From Leishmania mexicana MHOM/GT/2001/U1103 (Eukaryota > Euglenozoa > Kinetoplastea > Trypanosomatida > Trypanosomatidae), in contig NC_018330.1 of assembly GCF_000234665.1 (NCBI RefSeq), positions 1-64,000 on the forward strand: a stretch of DNA of 64,000 nucleotides, written 5' to 3'. A model generated the notes under the pieces. That model did no database searches. It saw nothing but the letters and a program-made list of their open reading frames with translations, and was not told the DNA's origin. Below, piece after piece: positions 10,450-21,000 of the stretch (positions within the stretch are counted from its first letter, which is position 1; the number at the start of each line of letters is the position of its first letter). The translations under genes were made by a program, and so were the position numbers.

Positions 10450-11340
10450 TCATGCACGCAGCAAGGTATTTGAAAGAGCGAAAAATGGATGGCTGAGCGC
10501 CTCTGCGGCGCTGCACCTAGCTAACGGGTCGAGTGCTAGCATTTTCGTCAACAAGTCAAGCGCCTCAGGGGGCACAAACGGCAGCAGCGCCCGCAGACCG
10601 GTTCCCTTCTTCTCTTCGAAATAAACCTTCTCCCAGTCAGGCAACTGGCGGTAGAAGCTACATGTTGCACCCGTGGGGGTGCCGAAGACGTCAAAAATCT
10701 TCGCAATCTGGCTGATATCTCCGTCACCTGTAAAGAAAGGGCGGCCGTGACCACGCAGGAGTTCGGCAAAAACGCACCCAGCCGCCCAGACGTCCACCTC
10801 GCCCCCGTAGCGTCGCTGGCCAAAGAGCAGCTCCGGCGCGCGGTACCAACGCGAAACAACCTCGTGCGACATGTCCGAGCCTAGTGGGCGGCTGAGGCCA
10901 AAGTCGCCGAGCTTCAGACATCCATCCACAGCAACAAAGCAGTTTGACGGTTTCACATCGCGGTGTAGAATACCGCTAGAGTGCAATGCGTGCAGCGCGG
11001 TGAGAAGCATGCGCAGATACGACTGCGTCAAGAGCAGCGGAAGCGGGTGAGCGGGACTGCACTTGCGCAAGACACACGCCAAGTCCTCCATACAGCGCTC
11101 CATCACAACAGCCATGTGGGACCCGTACGCTGCAATCTCGATGGTCTTCACCAGAAACGGTGAGTCGACACGGGACGCAATGAGAAGCTCCCGCGCCACC
11201 GGATGCGGAATGCCTTCTGTGAGCCGAGACACATGTAGAAGTTTCACAGCGACCGTCTGCCCGGTGGCCTTGACAGTCGCCATGCGAACACTCCCAAACT
11301 GGCCCTCCCCGATAACAGGCCCCAGCGCGTACTTGTCCAT
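10450..11340 (-). CDS. CMGC-group protein kinase, CDK-like
   Basis: 296 residues, almost entirely kinase domain. Visible are the glycine loop GEGQFG (11-16), the VAVK lysine (Lys33), the C-helix glutamate (VARE, Glu51), the catalytic loop HRDVKPSN (126-133, Asp128), DFG (146-148) and WYRAPE (to 170). The activation segment SHEVVSRWYRAPELLFG and the insert GGEVDVWAAGCVFAELLRG place it in the CMGC group near CDKs and CCRK/CDK20-like kinases. There is no PSTAIRE helix: the equivalent reads EGIPHPVARE. The first ATG is at 11340, directly before the domain; a 40-residue upstream extension begins with GTG and is rejected. A cyclin partner cannot be predicted. Confidence 0.9.
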   Translation of the reverse strand: MDKYALGPVIGEGQFGSVRMATVKATGQTVAVKLLHVSRLTEGIPHPVARELLIASRVDSPFLVKTIEIAAYGSHMAVVMERCMEDLACVLRKCSPAHPLPLLLTQSYLRMLLTALHALHSSGILHRDVKPSNCFVAVDGCLKLGDFGLSRPLGSDMSHEVVSRWYRAPELLFGQRRYGGEVDVWAAGCVFAELLRGHGRPFFTGDGDISQIAKIFDVFGTPTGATCSFYRQLPDWEKVYFEEKKGTGLRALLPFVPPEALDLLTKMLALDPLARCSAAEALSHPFFALSNTLLRA

Positions 11341-12075
11341 GCTGTCCGACACAGACAGGAGAGGAATGGCGCGGCGCGAACGAGGACGAGGGGAGAAGAC
11401 GGTAGAGGGAATCACGGGAGCGTTAATGACATCCCTTGGTGTGTGCGCCTCCTGTAACACAAGGCGCGAAGATGCACCACGCCACTAGCGGCCCCGAGCA
11501 GGCTGCACTGCGAGAGTCCGGCAGCGCTTCGTGTTGAAGAGCAGCAAACGGTGAAGCGGTGTATAACAGGGGTGGGGAGGGGAAGGGGCAGCAGCGCAAC
11601 TGTGCGAGAGCATGGCGGCAGGTCAAGTAAGAGAGAGTTAAAGTTGTGACACATGCACATTCCTCCTCCAGGATGGGGTAAGAGAGGGCAAAGCGGACGA
11701 GGTCACGACGACCAGTCCGGTGAATCATGCACGCACGCTATGTTCCACCACTATTGAAGAGGGTCAGAGCGAGAATGAAAAAGGATGTGGAGCTCTCTCC
11801 CCTCTCACCGCGCACGCCAGGGAGCGAAACAGTAGACACACAAAAAAGACGTGACCGGTCGTGAGACGTGAGAGCTCACTCGAAGCGTCTGCCGTTCTCT
11901 GCACTTGTCTCTTTTTCTTTTGGGCACGTGTGTTGGCCTTGTCGTCCTTAAAGTAGCGTGCGAGGGACGGCGCCGGCTAGGTGGAGAGGGACGGCTACCT
12001 TTCTTTGTCGACCTGCCCCCACCCCAGTCTTTGTTCGATGATGCCAGTACTTCCTCTGTGTCCATAGTCATCCCA
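11341..12075. other. Spacer kinase-hypothetical
   Basis: No gene seen. Purine-biased plus-strand tracts downstream of the kinase start could provide its splice acceptor. Confidence 0.4.
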
Positions 12076-12879
12076 TCAGGAGGCTACCTCGTCGTGAGCC
12101 ATTGCCATTGCCAGCTCAAACTTTGTCCTCTTCTTTGGCACTTTGGGAGACTCCCCCATTGCGGGATCATTCAGTGTGGGGGTCACGGCCGTGCGATTTG
12201 TGACCGGGTTTGGTGGCGGTTGCAGTTCGCTCTCGGCGACTGCCGTTGATGCTGCAGGTGGTGCGGCCGTGTGAGTCGCCTCCCGTGAACCAGGGAGAGG
12301 TCCTGCGGGCAAGAAATCTAGCACCGAGGCGGATGAGGGGGCTGTTGGCGCACTGGCCTGGAGAAGGTCTTCTACCTCGATCATCGTGGTCTCCATCTTT
12401 TGCATTGGTTCATCGGCCTGACTCACCGAATCGAGTGCATTCGATCCGCGCAGCCTCTCGCGCTGCCGCAACAGCTCGGCCCGCACGGACGCAATCATTT
12501 CCGTGCGTGGCGGCTTGCGAGTATCTGTTGCCTGCCTTGCCAAGGCGGCGCGTTGGCGCTGAAACCGGCCCGCCTCGACGGCAGCGGCACTGTTGGTCTC
12601 AACCACCTTCAAGGCGGCAAAATCTCGATTTCGTTTCCTGTGTGCCGTACTTGCCGTGTACCGCTTGCCGGCCATCTTGTCTGCTCGGCCGCCAAGGATC
12701 ACCTCTCCGTCCTCGGCCTCTCCCTCCGCCTCGCTGTCGCTGGAGGAGTGAAAGACCTCCGTCACATCTTCGTCTCTAGCGGAGCTCGTGGCCTCGTTTG
12801 TCTGCCGCACAGAAGAGCCAAGTTTGGCCTTTGCCGCCACGTTCTTCTTGAAAGACTTCAGAAACTGTGAGACATCCAT
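12076..12879 (-). CDS. Hypothetical protein, disordered, nuclear-type composition
   Basis: 267 residues starting MDVSQFLKSFKKNVAAKAK. An acidic Ser/Asp/Glu stretch (about 40-65) is followed by a basic central part with two likely helices (FQRQRAALARQ and MIASVRAELLRQRERL), a Pro/Ala-rich linker and a basic end (KVPKKRTKFELAMAMAHDE). I recognise no domain. The composition suggests a mostly disordered nuclear or RNA-associated protein, but that is only an impression. The ATG at 12879 is chosen because codon use becomes regular there; the open frame upstream to 13293 reads through spacer sequence. Confidence 0.7.
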   Translation of the reverse strand: MDVSQFLKSFKKNVAAKAKLGSSVRQTNEATSSARDEDVTEVFHSSSDSEAEGEAEDGEVILGGRADKMAGKRYTASTAHRKRNRDFAALKVVETNSAAAVEAGRFQRQRAALARQATDTRKPPRTEMIASVRAELLRQRERLRGSNALDSVSQADEPMQKMETTMIEVEDLLQASAPTAPSSASVLDFLPAGPLPGSREATHTAAPPAASTAVAESELQPPPNPVTNRTAVTPTLNDPAMGESPKVPKKRTKFELAMAMAHDEVAS

Positions 12880-15432
12880 TGTGGCAAAACTACGGAGATC
12901 TCCATCACCGTATAGAAATAAACCCGCACGCAACGAACAGAGCAAGAATAAGGAAAGGAAGAAGGGGATACACATGCAATAGTGGAAGCGCCACAACGGG
13001 GAGAGAGTGGCGGCACAGCGCGCATGCCAGACATTTGAACCATTGTCCTCACATCCTTTGGATAGATGATCCATGTTGATCATGGAGAAAGACCAAGGCC
13101 CGCCATATTTCTGCAACCACGTCCCCGTCGCCGTGGTGAGAAACGGAGATGCGCGTTCCGAAGAGGACATACGTGAATGTTGTCTTGCAAATATTGGTAC
13201 CTGTCGCCGCGGGTGAAACCCGATGAGCCGGAACCTGTTATGGGAAGGGAAATTGTAGAAAGCGGCAGCTCGGATTCCCGTACAGGCACACACACAGAAC
13301 AGTCACGGGGCCCCCAGCTTCAGAGAGAACAGACACAACCGCACAAAGCGGAGACAAGAAAAAATGCAGACCCACGAAGAGAATATGCTCGCACGACACA
13401 ACTCAGACAACGAGAAAAGGCACACATGGGCACGGCAACCAGAAGAAAATGCGAAATGCGTCCAGTACAACGGAGCAGAGAGAACACATGGAGAGCGGGA
13501 ACAATATTGAAGTACCTGAGACGAGAGCAAAAAAATCCGCTCACACCGCAGTGATGGCCACCCGAGAAGAGGGAGGGGGGTTGGGGTATGAGGGAAAGAG
13601 AGAGGTCGGTAAAGAGGCAGAGGAATAAGCACTAACATAACCTTCTAAGCAGAGCACAGCAAAGAAACAGCCACAGAACGAAGAAGGGGTATGTTTATCC
13701 GGCGTGGGGGGGGGGGGGGGGCAGAAAGACACAAACCCGGAAAGCGTACGCACAGAGGAAGCGAAAGTGAGGCACAATGGGGTAGACGTGCGCTAAGCAA
13801 ACAACACAAAACAGGAAAGACATGGAAAATAATACAATGGGAAGCAGGTCTACCCGTGTGGTACCGATCGTAAGACAGGAGGGTGAGAAAGGGAGGGAGG
13901 GAGGTAGACATGCGAGCCATATACTCCACTTTAAGGCACACCAAGAGAAAGATGATACAAGAGTGTTCTGAAGGAACAATAAAAACAGAAAGCAGAGGCA
14001 GACAAAAAAGCGCGCCACGGCGGAAGAGACGATCATATGACATTTTTAATTATTGTAGCGCCGCTCCAACAGTCGCGAGGCACATCAAGGACCTGTGCAA
14101 GATTATTCCGTTGTAGCGAAGATCCAGAGCCCTGTTTTAAGAGCATGGAGCCGACTGCTCCCCAGTTGTACCTCAAGCCAAGCACCAAGGAAAAAAAAGA
14201 ACACAAAACGAAACAGCAAAAAGAGGAGCGCGAATTTTGCAACACATGCATCGTGCGTGCGCATCCGCGGTCTCCGACGACCCTCAATGGAGACAAAAAG
14301 GCAATGAGAAAATGAAAGCTGAGCTTTTCGATCTGCACCTCTCTAAATTTATGACCGAGCGGACTTCTTGCACACTCACACACGCATATGCACTCAGAAA
14401 CCAGAGAAGGCAGTCCATCAATGCGTTCTGGAGCCACATCTCACCCCTGTGATGTTCTCGCTAGCCCTGGCACAGAAGATGTTTACATAAACACGCAGTC
14501 CAAAATAGAAAGGAAGTGGAGAGGAGTCAGAAAACCACAACCTAAAAGGAAATACGTGAAACGCGACGGGAGTAGCGGGTAGGGAGCCGGAGCCCTAAGG
14601 TGCGCACATATACGCAGGCACACATGCGCGCGCAGCAGGAAACAAAAAGTTAGGATGCCGGCTGGCGTAAGGAAACACAGAAAGTGGCGAGACCAACGTA
14701 GAAGATGCTCCAGTAGCGAAACCAAAACAAACACAAGAAAAGCGGTAGAAAGGAAGAGTAGAGCGGGCCTAAAGAAGTGAAAGTGACACGGTCCTCACCG
14801 CACTGTGTAGACAATCTGAAACGCGACTGCCCCTTTTTCCACCCCCGTGGGCCAGCACCGGGAGGCCAGAGGCGGCTTCATGGCCGCTGCGAAAATTCAG
14901 CTCGAGTACGCCGCGCCAGCGCCCTTTATCGCTTCAGCCCGCCTAATGTAACGCAGACAGATTCTTGTGACGTAAGAAGTGTTTCGACAACATGTCGCAG
15001 GAGGCGTTGTTGGCATGCGTTCCGAAATGGCTTCCAAGAGAGGAGGTGGGAAGACAATACACCTGCAAGGATTCGCCATCTGCGCGGCGAGCACACTTGC
15101 CGGAACGCGCTTCATCAAGTAACAAGGTAGAAACTTTCGGAGTCCCCTTTGAAAGAATCGATCATCTTTTTGACCGGTAAGTTGGCCATCTCAAACCACA
15201 CCTCCGCAACGCGTCCCACCAAGTGACACATCGTCTCCCCATGGAAGATGGCCAACACGCTAACTGTGTAGCCCCTCGGGGATGAGAACAGCGGCACCCC
15301 TCACCGCGACGAGTAACTGCTCTGCAGAATGCCGTCCTTCACCATCGGCAAGAGTGAGGCAGTGGTGTGCGACTACTCATTTCATCACGACAGCGCGCCA
15401 CCCACTGCTTTCGAGACAACATCCTCGTCCTC
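12880..15432. other. Long spacer with G16 run
   Basis: 2.55 kb between the FYVE gene stop and the next start. It contains a run of 16 G at 13706-13721 (C16 in the minus-strand transcript) and long purine-rich plus-strand stretches. Open frames such as 13645-14043 minus are low-complexity Leu/Pro/Ser/Phe translations of polypyrimidine and are not genes. Confidence 0.5.
13706..13721. repeat. Homopolymer G16
   Basis: Sixteen consecutive G residues, the longest homopolymer noticed in the window, within the spacer upstream of the hypothetical gene at 12076-12879. A tract of this size can form G-quadruplexes and is prone to sequencing-length error. Confidence 0.9.
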
Positions 15433-15903
15433 CTAGCCCTCAGTGGGGTCTGTGTCGTTGGGAACGCCACTGTTGTCGCTGTCGGAGATGGCAGTCGGTT
15501 CGAGTGGGGAGGTTGGCATGTTCTTGTCGTCCGTCGATAACTCAGGCGGGCCAGCATCTTCATCCTTCTCACCTCGTTCCTCAACAGGTGGGGCGCCCGG
15601 TTCGGCGGCCGTCAAAACTGGTTGACTGTGTGATGGTTGAAGCAGGACACGATCTCGCTGCTGACATCGACCAGATTCCCGAGTAGCTAGCAAGACATGG
15701 CACTCTCGACATACTCGCTGCGGCATCAGCGACGGATACGTGGGGATGGTGCAGGCTTGCCTCGTACAGGATGAACAGAAGATGCCGCCGCAGCAGCGAC
15801 AGTGATGGCGGCGGCGGAAGAGATTAAAGGAAACACCGCACGACTCGCATTGGGAGGTAGAGCTGTCCGCCTTCCATGCCCCGAGGGACACGTCAAGCGA
15901 CAT
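15433..15903 (-). CDS. FYVE zinc-finger protein
   Basis: 156 residues with an N-terminal FYVE domain (about 8-72). It has the WxxD motif (WKAD, 10-13), the basic RRRHHCR motif (30-36), RVC (63-65) and eight zinc-ligand cysteines (19, 22, 35, 38, 43, 46, 65, 68). All three signature motifs for phosphatidylinositol-3-phosphate binding are intact, so recruitment to endosomal membranes is expected. The rest (75-156) is Ser/Pro/Asp/Glu-rich and probably disordered, with no second domain. The first ATG is at 15903; six residues upstream start at a TTG. A partner or cargo cannot be deduced. Confidence 0.92.
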   Translation of the reverse strand: MSLDVSLGAWKADSSTSQCESCGVSFNLFRRRHHCRCCGGIFCSSCTRQACTIPTYPSLMPQRVCRECHVLLATRESGRCQQRDRVLLQPSHSQPVLTAAEPGAPPVEERGEKDEDAGPPELSTDDKNMPTSPLEPTAISDSDNSGVPNDTDPTEG

Positions 15904-16441
15904 CTGCACGTGAAGCGTCAAACGCTATGTAAGCTGAAGTTTGCATATGTGCATGCGCGCACGTGGGTATGGAGGATGTTGCCGAGTACAGGCAGAGGGA
16001 GAGCGAGGGCATCAAGGGGGCGAAAGGGGGGAAGATGCGAGTATGTGCAGTCACGGGAGCGCAAGAGAGAGGCGCACTTACGGCACAAGGGACCCGCCCC
16101 TCGCCCCTTCCATATAGAAGCGGGCCTTGACAGTCCCTACCTGCAGAAACTCATTCGCGGCGGCTGTGCACCGTCACGGAGCACAGCCATTGAATGCAGC
16201 TCACAGTGTGGAAACGGGTCGGAAAGAGAGCGCCGACTGAACGCACCCGGACACACATCGCACTCATGGGTGGATGAAATGTTAAAACGATGGCAGTGCG
16301 AACTTCCGCACACACACACACGTGTAACTACGAACCAGCACACAACAGCAAGAATGGGTTGAAGCGCAATCACAGAATTGTAGTTTACATCAAGCGCCGG
16401 CAAGGGCGCGAGAGAGCCTCTTTGCCTGAGCGCATACTTCT
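15904..16441. other. Spacer FYVE-hypothetical
   Basis: Contains a short (AC)n stretch near 16309-16321. No gene seen. Confidence 0.4.
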
Positions 16442-17350
16442 CTACCCAGTGGCAGGGGCAGCACCAGCAGGACTCCGGGCGTGCGCGGCTGCTTTGGCCG
16501 GGCGCGCACTCGTCGTACAGGACATGAAGTGCGTTCCATTCGCCACCGGCGCAGTTGGCTGTACAGCCATCAAGGTAGGCACGTCATCTCCTTCCTGAGC
16601 CGACGGGCTGTCGCCATCTCCTCGTCGAACCTCCTTTTCCGCCTGCGCTCCGACATCCAATACAAACGACGGCATAGGGACTGGGGTGAAGTGCTGGAAT
16701 CGAAAGGCAAACGGCTCATGCCACGGGCGGGATCTCGGCGCTTGGACGAAATCGTACGCCAGATCGCCGTGGCCTGAGCCGGCGAACCGCCGTGACGCAC
16801 CCACGTCGGGCAGTGCAATTCCTCGCAGCAGCGTGCTTATGTTAGGTAACGGAGAGGGGGAGGGAAGCGCCGACTGCTCTGCAAGCTGTGTGGAAACTCG
16901 ATCGGTGTCGAGTCCTTCGCCGACACCGCTGGCAGAGCGCAGCAGACTCGCGAAGCGCTGCCTCGTCGCTAAGACAGCCATCAGTTTCCTGATTGGTCCA
17001 AGAACAACGCGACGAGCCTCCACATCACTCAGTGGCGGCGATTCCTGAAACGCATCGTCCGTCGTAGCGGCCATCAAGGTGTCATAGTACCGAATTGAAA
17101 CTACACTGCGCCGATGCCGGTCTCCGTGCAACGTCTCCTCGCGCTGTCGCGTTGCCGCGGCTTCTCGTGCAGCGTAAACCGCTTGCACCTCTGCGTCCGA
17201 TGGAGTGATGGCGCCGACGCGACGCCGCGCTAACGAGCTAGTGCATGTGAGCTCCTGATTGTACTGAATGCGCTCCAATAGTTCTCGGGATGACGGCGCC
17301 GCATTCTGTCCGCGCACACCGCCCCCCTCATCCTCGCCGTTCTCTCTCAT
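16442..17350 (-). CDS. Hypothetical protein (302 aa)
   Basis: 302 residues from an ATG at 17350. The N-terminal half is charged and helical (SSRELLERIQYNQELTCTSS, then SDAEVQAVYAAREAAATRQREE); the rest is richer in Pro/Ser/Gly. No signal peptide, membrane segment or known domain is visible. Codon use is GC3-rich like its neighbours, which supports a real gene. Probably trypanosomatid-specific. Confidence 0.7.
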   Translation of the reverse strand: MRENGEDEGGGVRGQNAAPSSRELLERIQYNQELTCTSSLARRRVGAITPSDAEVQAVYAAREAAATRQREETLHGDRHRRSVVSIRYYDTLMAATTDDAFQESPPLSDVEARRVVLGPIRKLMAVLATRQRFASLLRSASGVGEGLDTDRVSTQLAEQSALPSPSPLPNISTLLRGIALPDVGASRRFAGSGHGDLAYDFVQAPRSRPWHEPFAFRFQHFTPVPMPSFVLDVGAQAEKEVRRGDGDSPSAQEGDDVPTLMAVQPTAPVANGTHFMSCTTSARPAKAAAHARSPAGAAPATG

Positions 17351-17734
17351 CTGCGTTCACTGCTCAGGTGAGTATGCTCAAGATCTTTCCAACAAGGCCC
17401 CAGGCAGAAGTCGAAGGTGAAGAGAGTTCAACGACGCGACGCACCATCAAGGCTGTATGGCTGCAACAGCAGTGACATTGAAGGGACACAAAAAAATAGA
17501 AGAAAGCATGGAAGTGGACAAATTGGCACACATGCTGTCATCGAAAACTGAAGCCCACCAAATGCCAAAGGAGTTAGCGCATGTGATGGCTGGAAAGCTC
17601 CGACATGGTGGTGGAATTATCCGGCGGATTCAGTAGCGCTGTATCGCTGCGGCTTCCATGCACAGTTTATGGAGGACGTCACAGTCGTTGAGTGCAGAGC
17701 TGAAACAGGAGAAATAGAGACGCGAAACAGGCAA
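17351..17734. other. Spacer hypothetical-actin-like
   Basis: 384 bases; nothing recognised. Confidence 0.35.
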
Positions 17735-18544
17735 TTATACCCACATCAACAGGCTGTCAGGAAGCGACGCAGACAGCAGCACGGCGATCAGCTGCCGGGC
17801 TGCCGGAGCAATGACTTCATCGCCGCACAACACCACGGTTTTAACACAGGCCTGAAGCTCCCGCTTTCGGCACGCGGCAATGTGCTGCTCCACCGCGAAA
17901 AACAGATCTTCTGCAGACGTAAACAACGTTGGCTGCGGTGTGCCTGAGCAGGTTGCCTGATAATGACCTTTACAGTGCGCATGTTGGTCATTCCGCTGCA
18001 TGAATTCTATCAGACGGACTCCAACCTCCCTGAAGCAGCCCCCCACCAGCGGAGCACCGACTGTGACAGAGGTGCCCAGGTCGCCCCATACAGACTCCAG
18101 CTCGAAAGCAATGACACCGTCCAGCACGGGGGTGGCAAAGAGGACCCCATTATCGCATTGCACGACAAGGGCACTCTTCACACCGGCGCTTTGAACAGCA
18201 AAAAGTGCCTGCGGCACCTGGGAGACAGCAGCGGTAGAAGGAACCACCATGCAGAGCCAGCGCAGCACGTACGTGTAAAAAAGCGGTTGCACCCACCTTC
18301 GCGACAGAACGACCACCTGCGCCACGGTGGCGAGTCGCCCAATCGATACTGCCATGTGGAGAAGGCTATCCAACGCAACAGAGTGTCGTCCGCCGGGTAC
18401 AAGCAGCTCGGCAGCCGTCAATGTCAATGCCGCATCTCGGGAAACCGCTATGTGCCACCTCTGCACTTCGCCAGCGGAAGAAACGCAAACAGACATCATC
18501 CACGGACCCACATCGATGACACAGACCCGTTCTGCAAAATCCAT
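17735..18544 (-). CDS. Divergent actin-related protein (putative)
   Basis: 269 residues from the ATG at 18544. Three pieces line up with actin-fold landmarks: an N-terminal strand-loop VCVIDVGPWMMSVCV (like the actin phosphate-1 loop), SALVVQCDNGVLFATPVLDGV (like phosphate-2), and VVLCGDEVIAPAARQL near the C-terminus (like the adenosine motif). QVPQALFAVQSAG and GGCFREVGVRLIEFM fit the order of actin segments between and after these. The protein is about 100 residues shorter than actin, and the usual acidic and glycine contacts of the phosphate loops are altered, so nucleotide binding may be lost. An unidentified actin-like scaffold subunit is my best reading. Fold prediction would settle it. 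Confidence 0.6.
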   Translation of the reverse strand: MDFAERVCVIDVGPWMMSVCVSSAGEVQRWHIAVSRDAALTLTAAELLVPGGRHSVALDSLLHMAVSIGRLATVAQVVVLSRRWVQPLFYTYVLRWLCMVVPSTAAVSQVPQALFAVQSAGVKSALVVQCDNGVLFATPVLDGVIAFELESVWGDLGTSVTVGAPLVGGCFREVGVRLIEFMQRNDQHAHCKGHYQATCSGTPQPTLFTSAEDLFFAVEQHIAACRKRELQACVKTVVLCGDEVIAPAARQLIAVLLSASLPDSLLMWV

Positions 18545-19206
18545 CTCTGCGATCGAGTTCGCCACGCCAGAACGACGACGAACAGGAGAATCAGCACTGT
18601 CCTGCAGAGAACATGCTCGCAACACATGCCCTAATGTACCGTATCTATAAACCTTGATGTGTGTAACAACGTTGTCGAAAAGCTTCACTGCGAAAAGCAC
18701 CACACTCCACTAGCGCACTCAGTGTACACAAGAATCCAGAAAAGTACATGATAGGAAGAAGCGACAAGTGAATAAAGTTCCATAGAGACATGACCCAAAC
18801 CCCCTCCTTCGATCTCACGACGACAACGCACATCCTCCAACGCCGCAGCCTGACAAAGTTCAACGGCTTCGTAGATCGCGGTTAGTGGGCCACTTTAAGC
18901 AATACTCGCGCGCGCGCCGTTTCCCCTGCCACTTCTTCCCCCTTCTCCGCTTCTCAGTGGTGAGAAGGGGGGAGGATCACCTGCCATGCGGGCGCACAAC
19001 AAAAAAAAGATCGCCGCCTCACACGCGGCGTACCGCCCGTGCACAGACACACGGCGACAGAGACGTGTGCGCCGTGCCTCCTGCTTACTCGGATCGTCAC
19101 AATCAGCAGCACACAAAACACGCAAAAAGAGGGGAAACGGCCTCAGACCTGATGGCAGCCAACAGAGACAGAAAGACAGGGCAGCGCACCAGCAGCAGCA
19201 CCAGCG
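18545..19206. other. Spacer actin-like-77 aa gene
   Basis: No gene seen. The actin-like frame stays open to 18703 without an ATG. Confidence 0.35.
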
Positions 19207-19440
19207 TCACGCCCTCCTCTGCTTCTTTTCGGTGCAAGGCTGGAACATCGGCAGCGCACTCGATATAGCGACCTTGTTCACCTTGGGCACCACCTTGGGT
19301 GGGATCAGGTTCTTGAGGATGCTTCGCTCCTTGCGCTTCCTGCCGTGGATGCTGTCCTTCAGCGTCCGCTCCATGTCCGTCACGGGCTGCCGCTTGGACT
19401 TCTTGCGCTTCACGCGCTGCTTGCCGTGGCGCCCGGGCAT
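19207..19440 (-). CDS. Small highly basic conserved-type protein (77 aa)
   Basis: 77 residues from an ATG at 19440, about one third Lys/Arg (MPGRHGKQRVKRKKSKRQP..., then HGRKRKERSILKNLIPPKVVPKVNK). Nearly every third codon position is G or C, like the large genes nearby, which argues strongly for coding despite the size. The composition resembles nucleolar or ribosome-associated peptides, but I recognise no family. A mitochondrial or histone-like role cannot be excluded. Confidence 0.7.
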   Translation of the reverse strand: MPGRHGKQRVKRKKSKRQPVTDMERTLKDSIHGRKRKERSILKNLIPPKVVPKVNKVAISSALPMFQPCTEKKQRRA

Positions 19441-19929
19441 TGCGGTGCGCTAAGGAGGGAAAGGGTTCTTGGGAAAGTGTATGACGTGGGAGGTCACGGG
19501 CACTGTGCAGCAGGGCCGGCTTTGAACTGTGCCCGTGATGTCGACTTCTTTTTTCGGCATAGGTAATGAGGCCAGAGGTAGTGGGGGAGGGGGCAGAAAG
19601 TAAGTCGGTGGGAGGCAGGACACGAAGCAGGGCAGTCTGAAAGGTCAACCGGCTGTTTTTTGGGGAGGTATAGAAGACATGAGCGAAGGGGTGGCAATGG
19701 CGCCTGCACCGATACTCGGCACGCAGGATCGTGCATTGCGAAAATGAAGAGAGGGGAGAGTGCTGCTACACCGCTGCACTACTGAGCTGCACAGCCTCAC
19801 CGTCGTTGGATGCATTTGGCTCGCGTGAAAGCGCCGCAGATGGATGCCAAAGCGAGAGGGGATGGAGTGAATAAAAAAAACGAACAGCACAGCCTAGCGG
19901 TCCTAACACTGTGAGAAGGGAACGCAGCC
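19441..19929. other. Spacer 77 aa gene-hypothetical
   Basis: 489 bases with no gene recognised. Confidence 0.35.
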
Positions 19930-21000
19930 TCACCCCTGCAGCGGGGAGGGGGGCTGTTTGGCCGCGGGTACTCGCCGCAGCAGCAGCTCCAGCGACGTGT
20001 CCGTCGAAACGGCCGTGTCCACCTGCACGGGGTGCAGCTCAGAGAAAAGCACGCTGTGCGACGCTCGCAGCCCCTCCAGCACGTGCAGGTAGTTGGCGCT
20101 GTTCAGCGTGCGGAAGCTCCGCTCGCAGCCCAGCTTCAGCAGCACCTTGCGCGAGAGGTTGAAGAACGGCTCCGCCTTGCGGTCCTTCCGCGGCGGCCAG
20201 CTCAGCTCCACCCCCCGCGCCGCCAGGCAGTCACGGAACTCCTGCAGCGCCCGCCGCTTCACGCGGTCGCGGTGCACATCCGCTCGGGCGTAGTCGTCCG
20301 CGTAACAGTTCGCAACAATGCGCTGCTCCCCCGCCGGCGTGCGGCTGCTCAGCCCCAGTGCTGCGTGCTCCTCCGGCTCATACTGCACAACTCTCCAGCA
20401 GCGGTAGCACTCCGCGAAGAAGATGACGTACTCGGACCAGTTGCGGAACCGCTGCATCGCCGCATCGTAGAAGGGCAGGTCGCGCACGAGGTTCTGCACG
20501 TGCGCCGCGGCGATGGAACCGCAGAACTCGTCGTTCTCGATGACTGTCCGCACGTGCTCCTTCAGTAACATCTCGCACGGCAGCGGTGCACCCACCTCCA
20601 CGGGCGCACACCAGTCCACGTCCACCAGCAGCGTCACCGACGACGGTACCTCGCGCACGAAGCGCGCCGATGACACGGGGGCGTTGTGCGTCAGCGGGCC
20701 AAGGTAGTGCACGGTGTCCCATGGGAGGCGCAGCGCCAGGAACAGGCCTCGACAGCGCGCGCTACGCTGCGGCACATCCACGCAGAAGCGCAGCTCCGTG
20801 AAGCCGTTGTAGCGCCGCGCGTTGGCGCGCACCGCCTCCACCGGCAACGCAACCGTGTACGCGCACGGCAAGCACCGCGACGCGAGGTGCAGCCGCACCA
20901 CCACACCGTTCACGGCGAGGTCAACTACCGCCAGCGCGTCCGGGTGCGACAGCCGCGGCGGCATCGCATGCAACTGCTGCAGTGAGCCTTTCTTCCCCAT
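19930..21000 (-). CDS. Hypothetical protein (356 aa)
   Basis: 356 residues from an ATG at 21000. It reads as a folded soluble protein with alternating hydrophobic strands (LAVVDLAVNGVVVRLHL; SSVTLLVDVDW), an aromatic-rich middle (FRNWSEYVIFFAECYRCWRVVQYE) and a polar Pro-rich end. No known domain or catalytic motif is apparent. The 2.73 kb duplicated block begins only nine bases upstream of its ATG, so its 5' UTR is part of that block while its coding region is single-copy in this assembly. Confidence 0.72.
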   Translation of the reverse strand: MGKKGSLQQLHAMPPRLSHPDALAVVDLAVNGVVVRLHLASRCLPCAYTVALPVEAVRANARRYNGFTELRFCVDVPQRSARCRGLFLALRLPWDTVHYLGPLTHNAPVSSARFVREVPSSVTLLVDVDWCAPVEVGAPLPCEMLLKEHVRTVIENDEFCGSIAAAHVQNLVRDLPFYDAAMQRFRNWSEYVIFFAECYRCWRVVQYEPEEHAALGLSSRTPAGEQRIVANCYADDYARADVHRDRVKRRALQEFRDCLAARGVELSWPPRKDRKAEPFFNLSRKVLLKLGCERSFRTLNSANYLHVLEGLRASHSVLFSELHPVQVDTAVSTDTSLELLLRRVPAAKQPPSPLQG

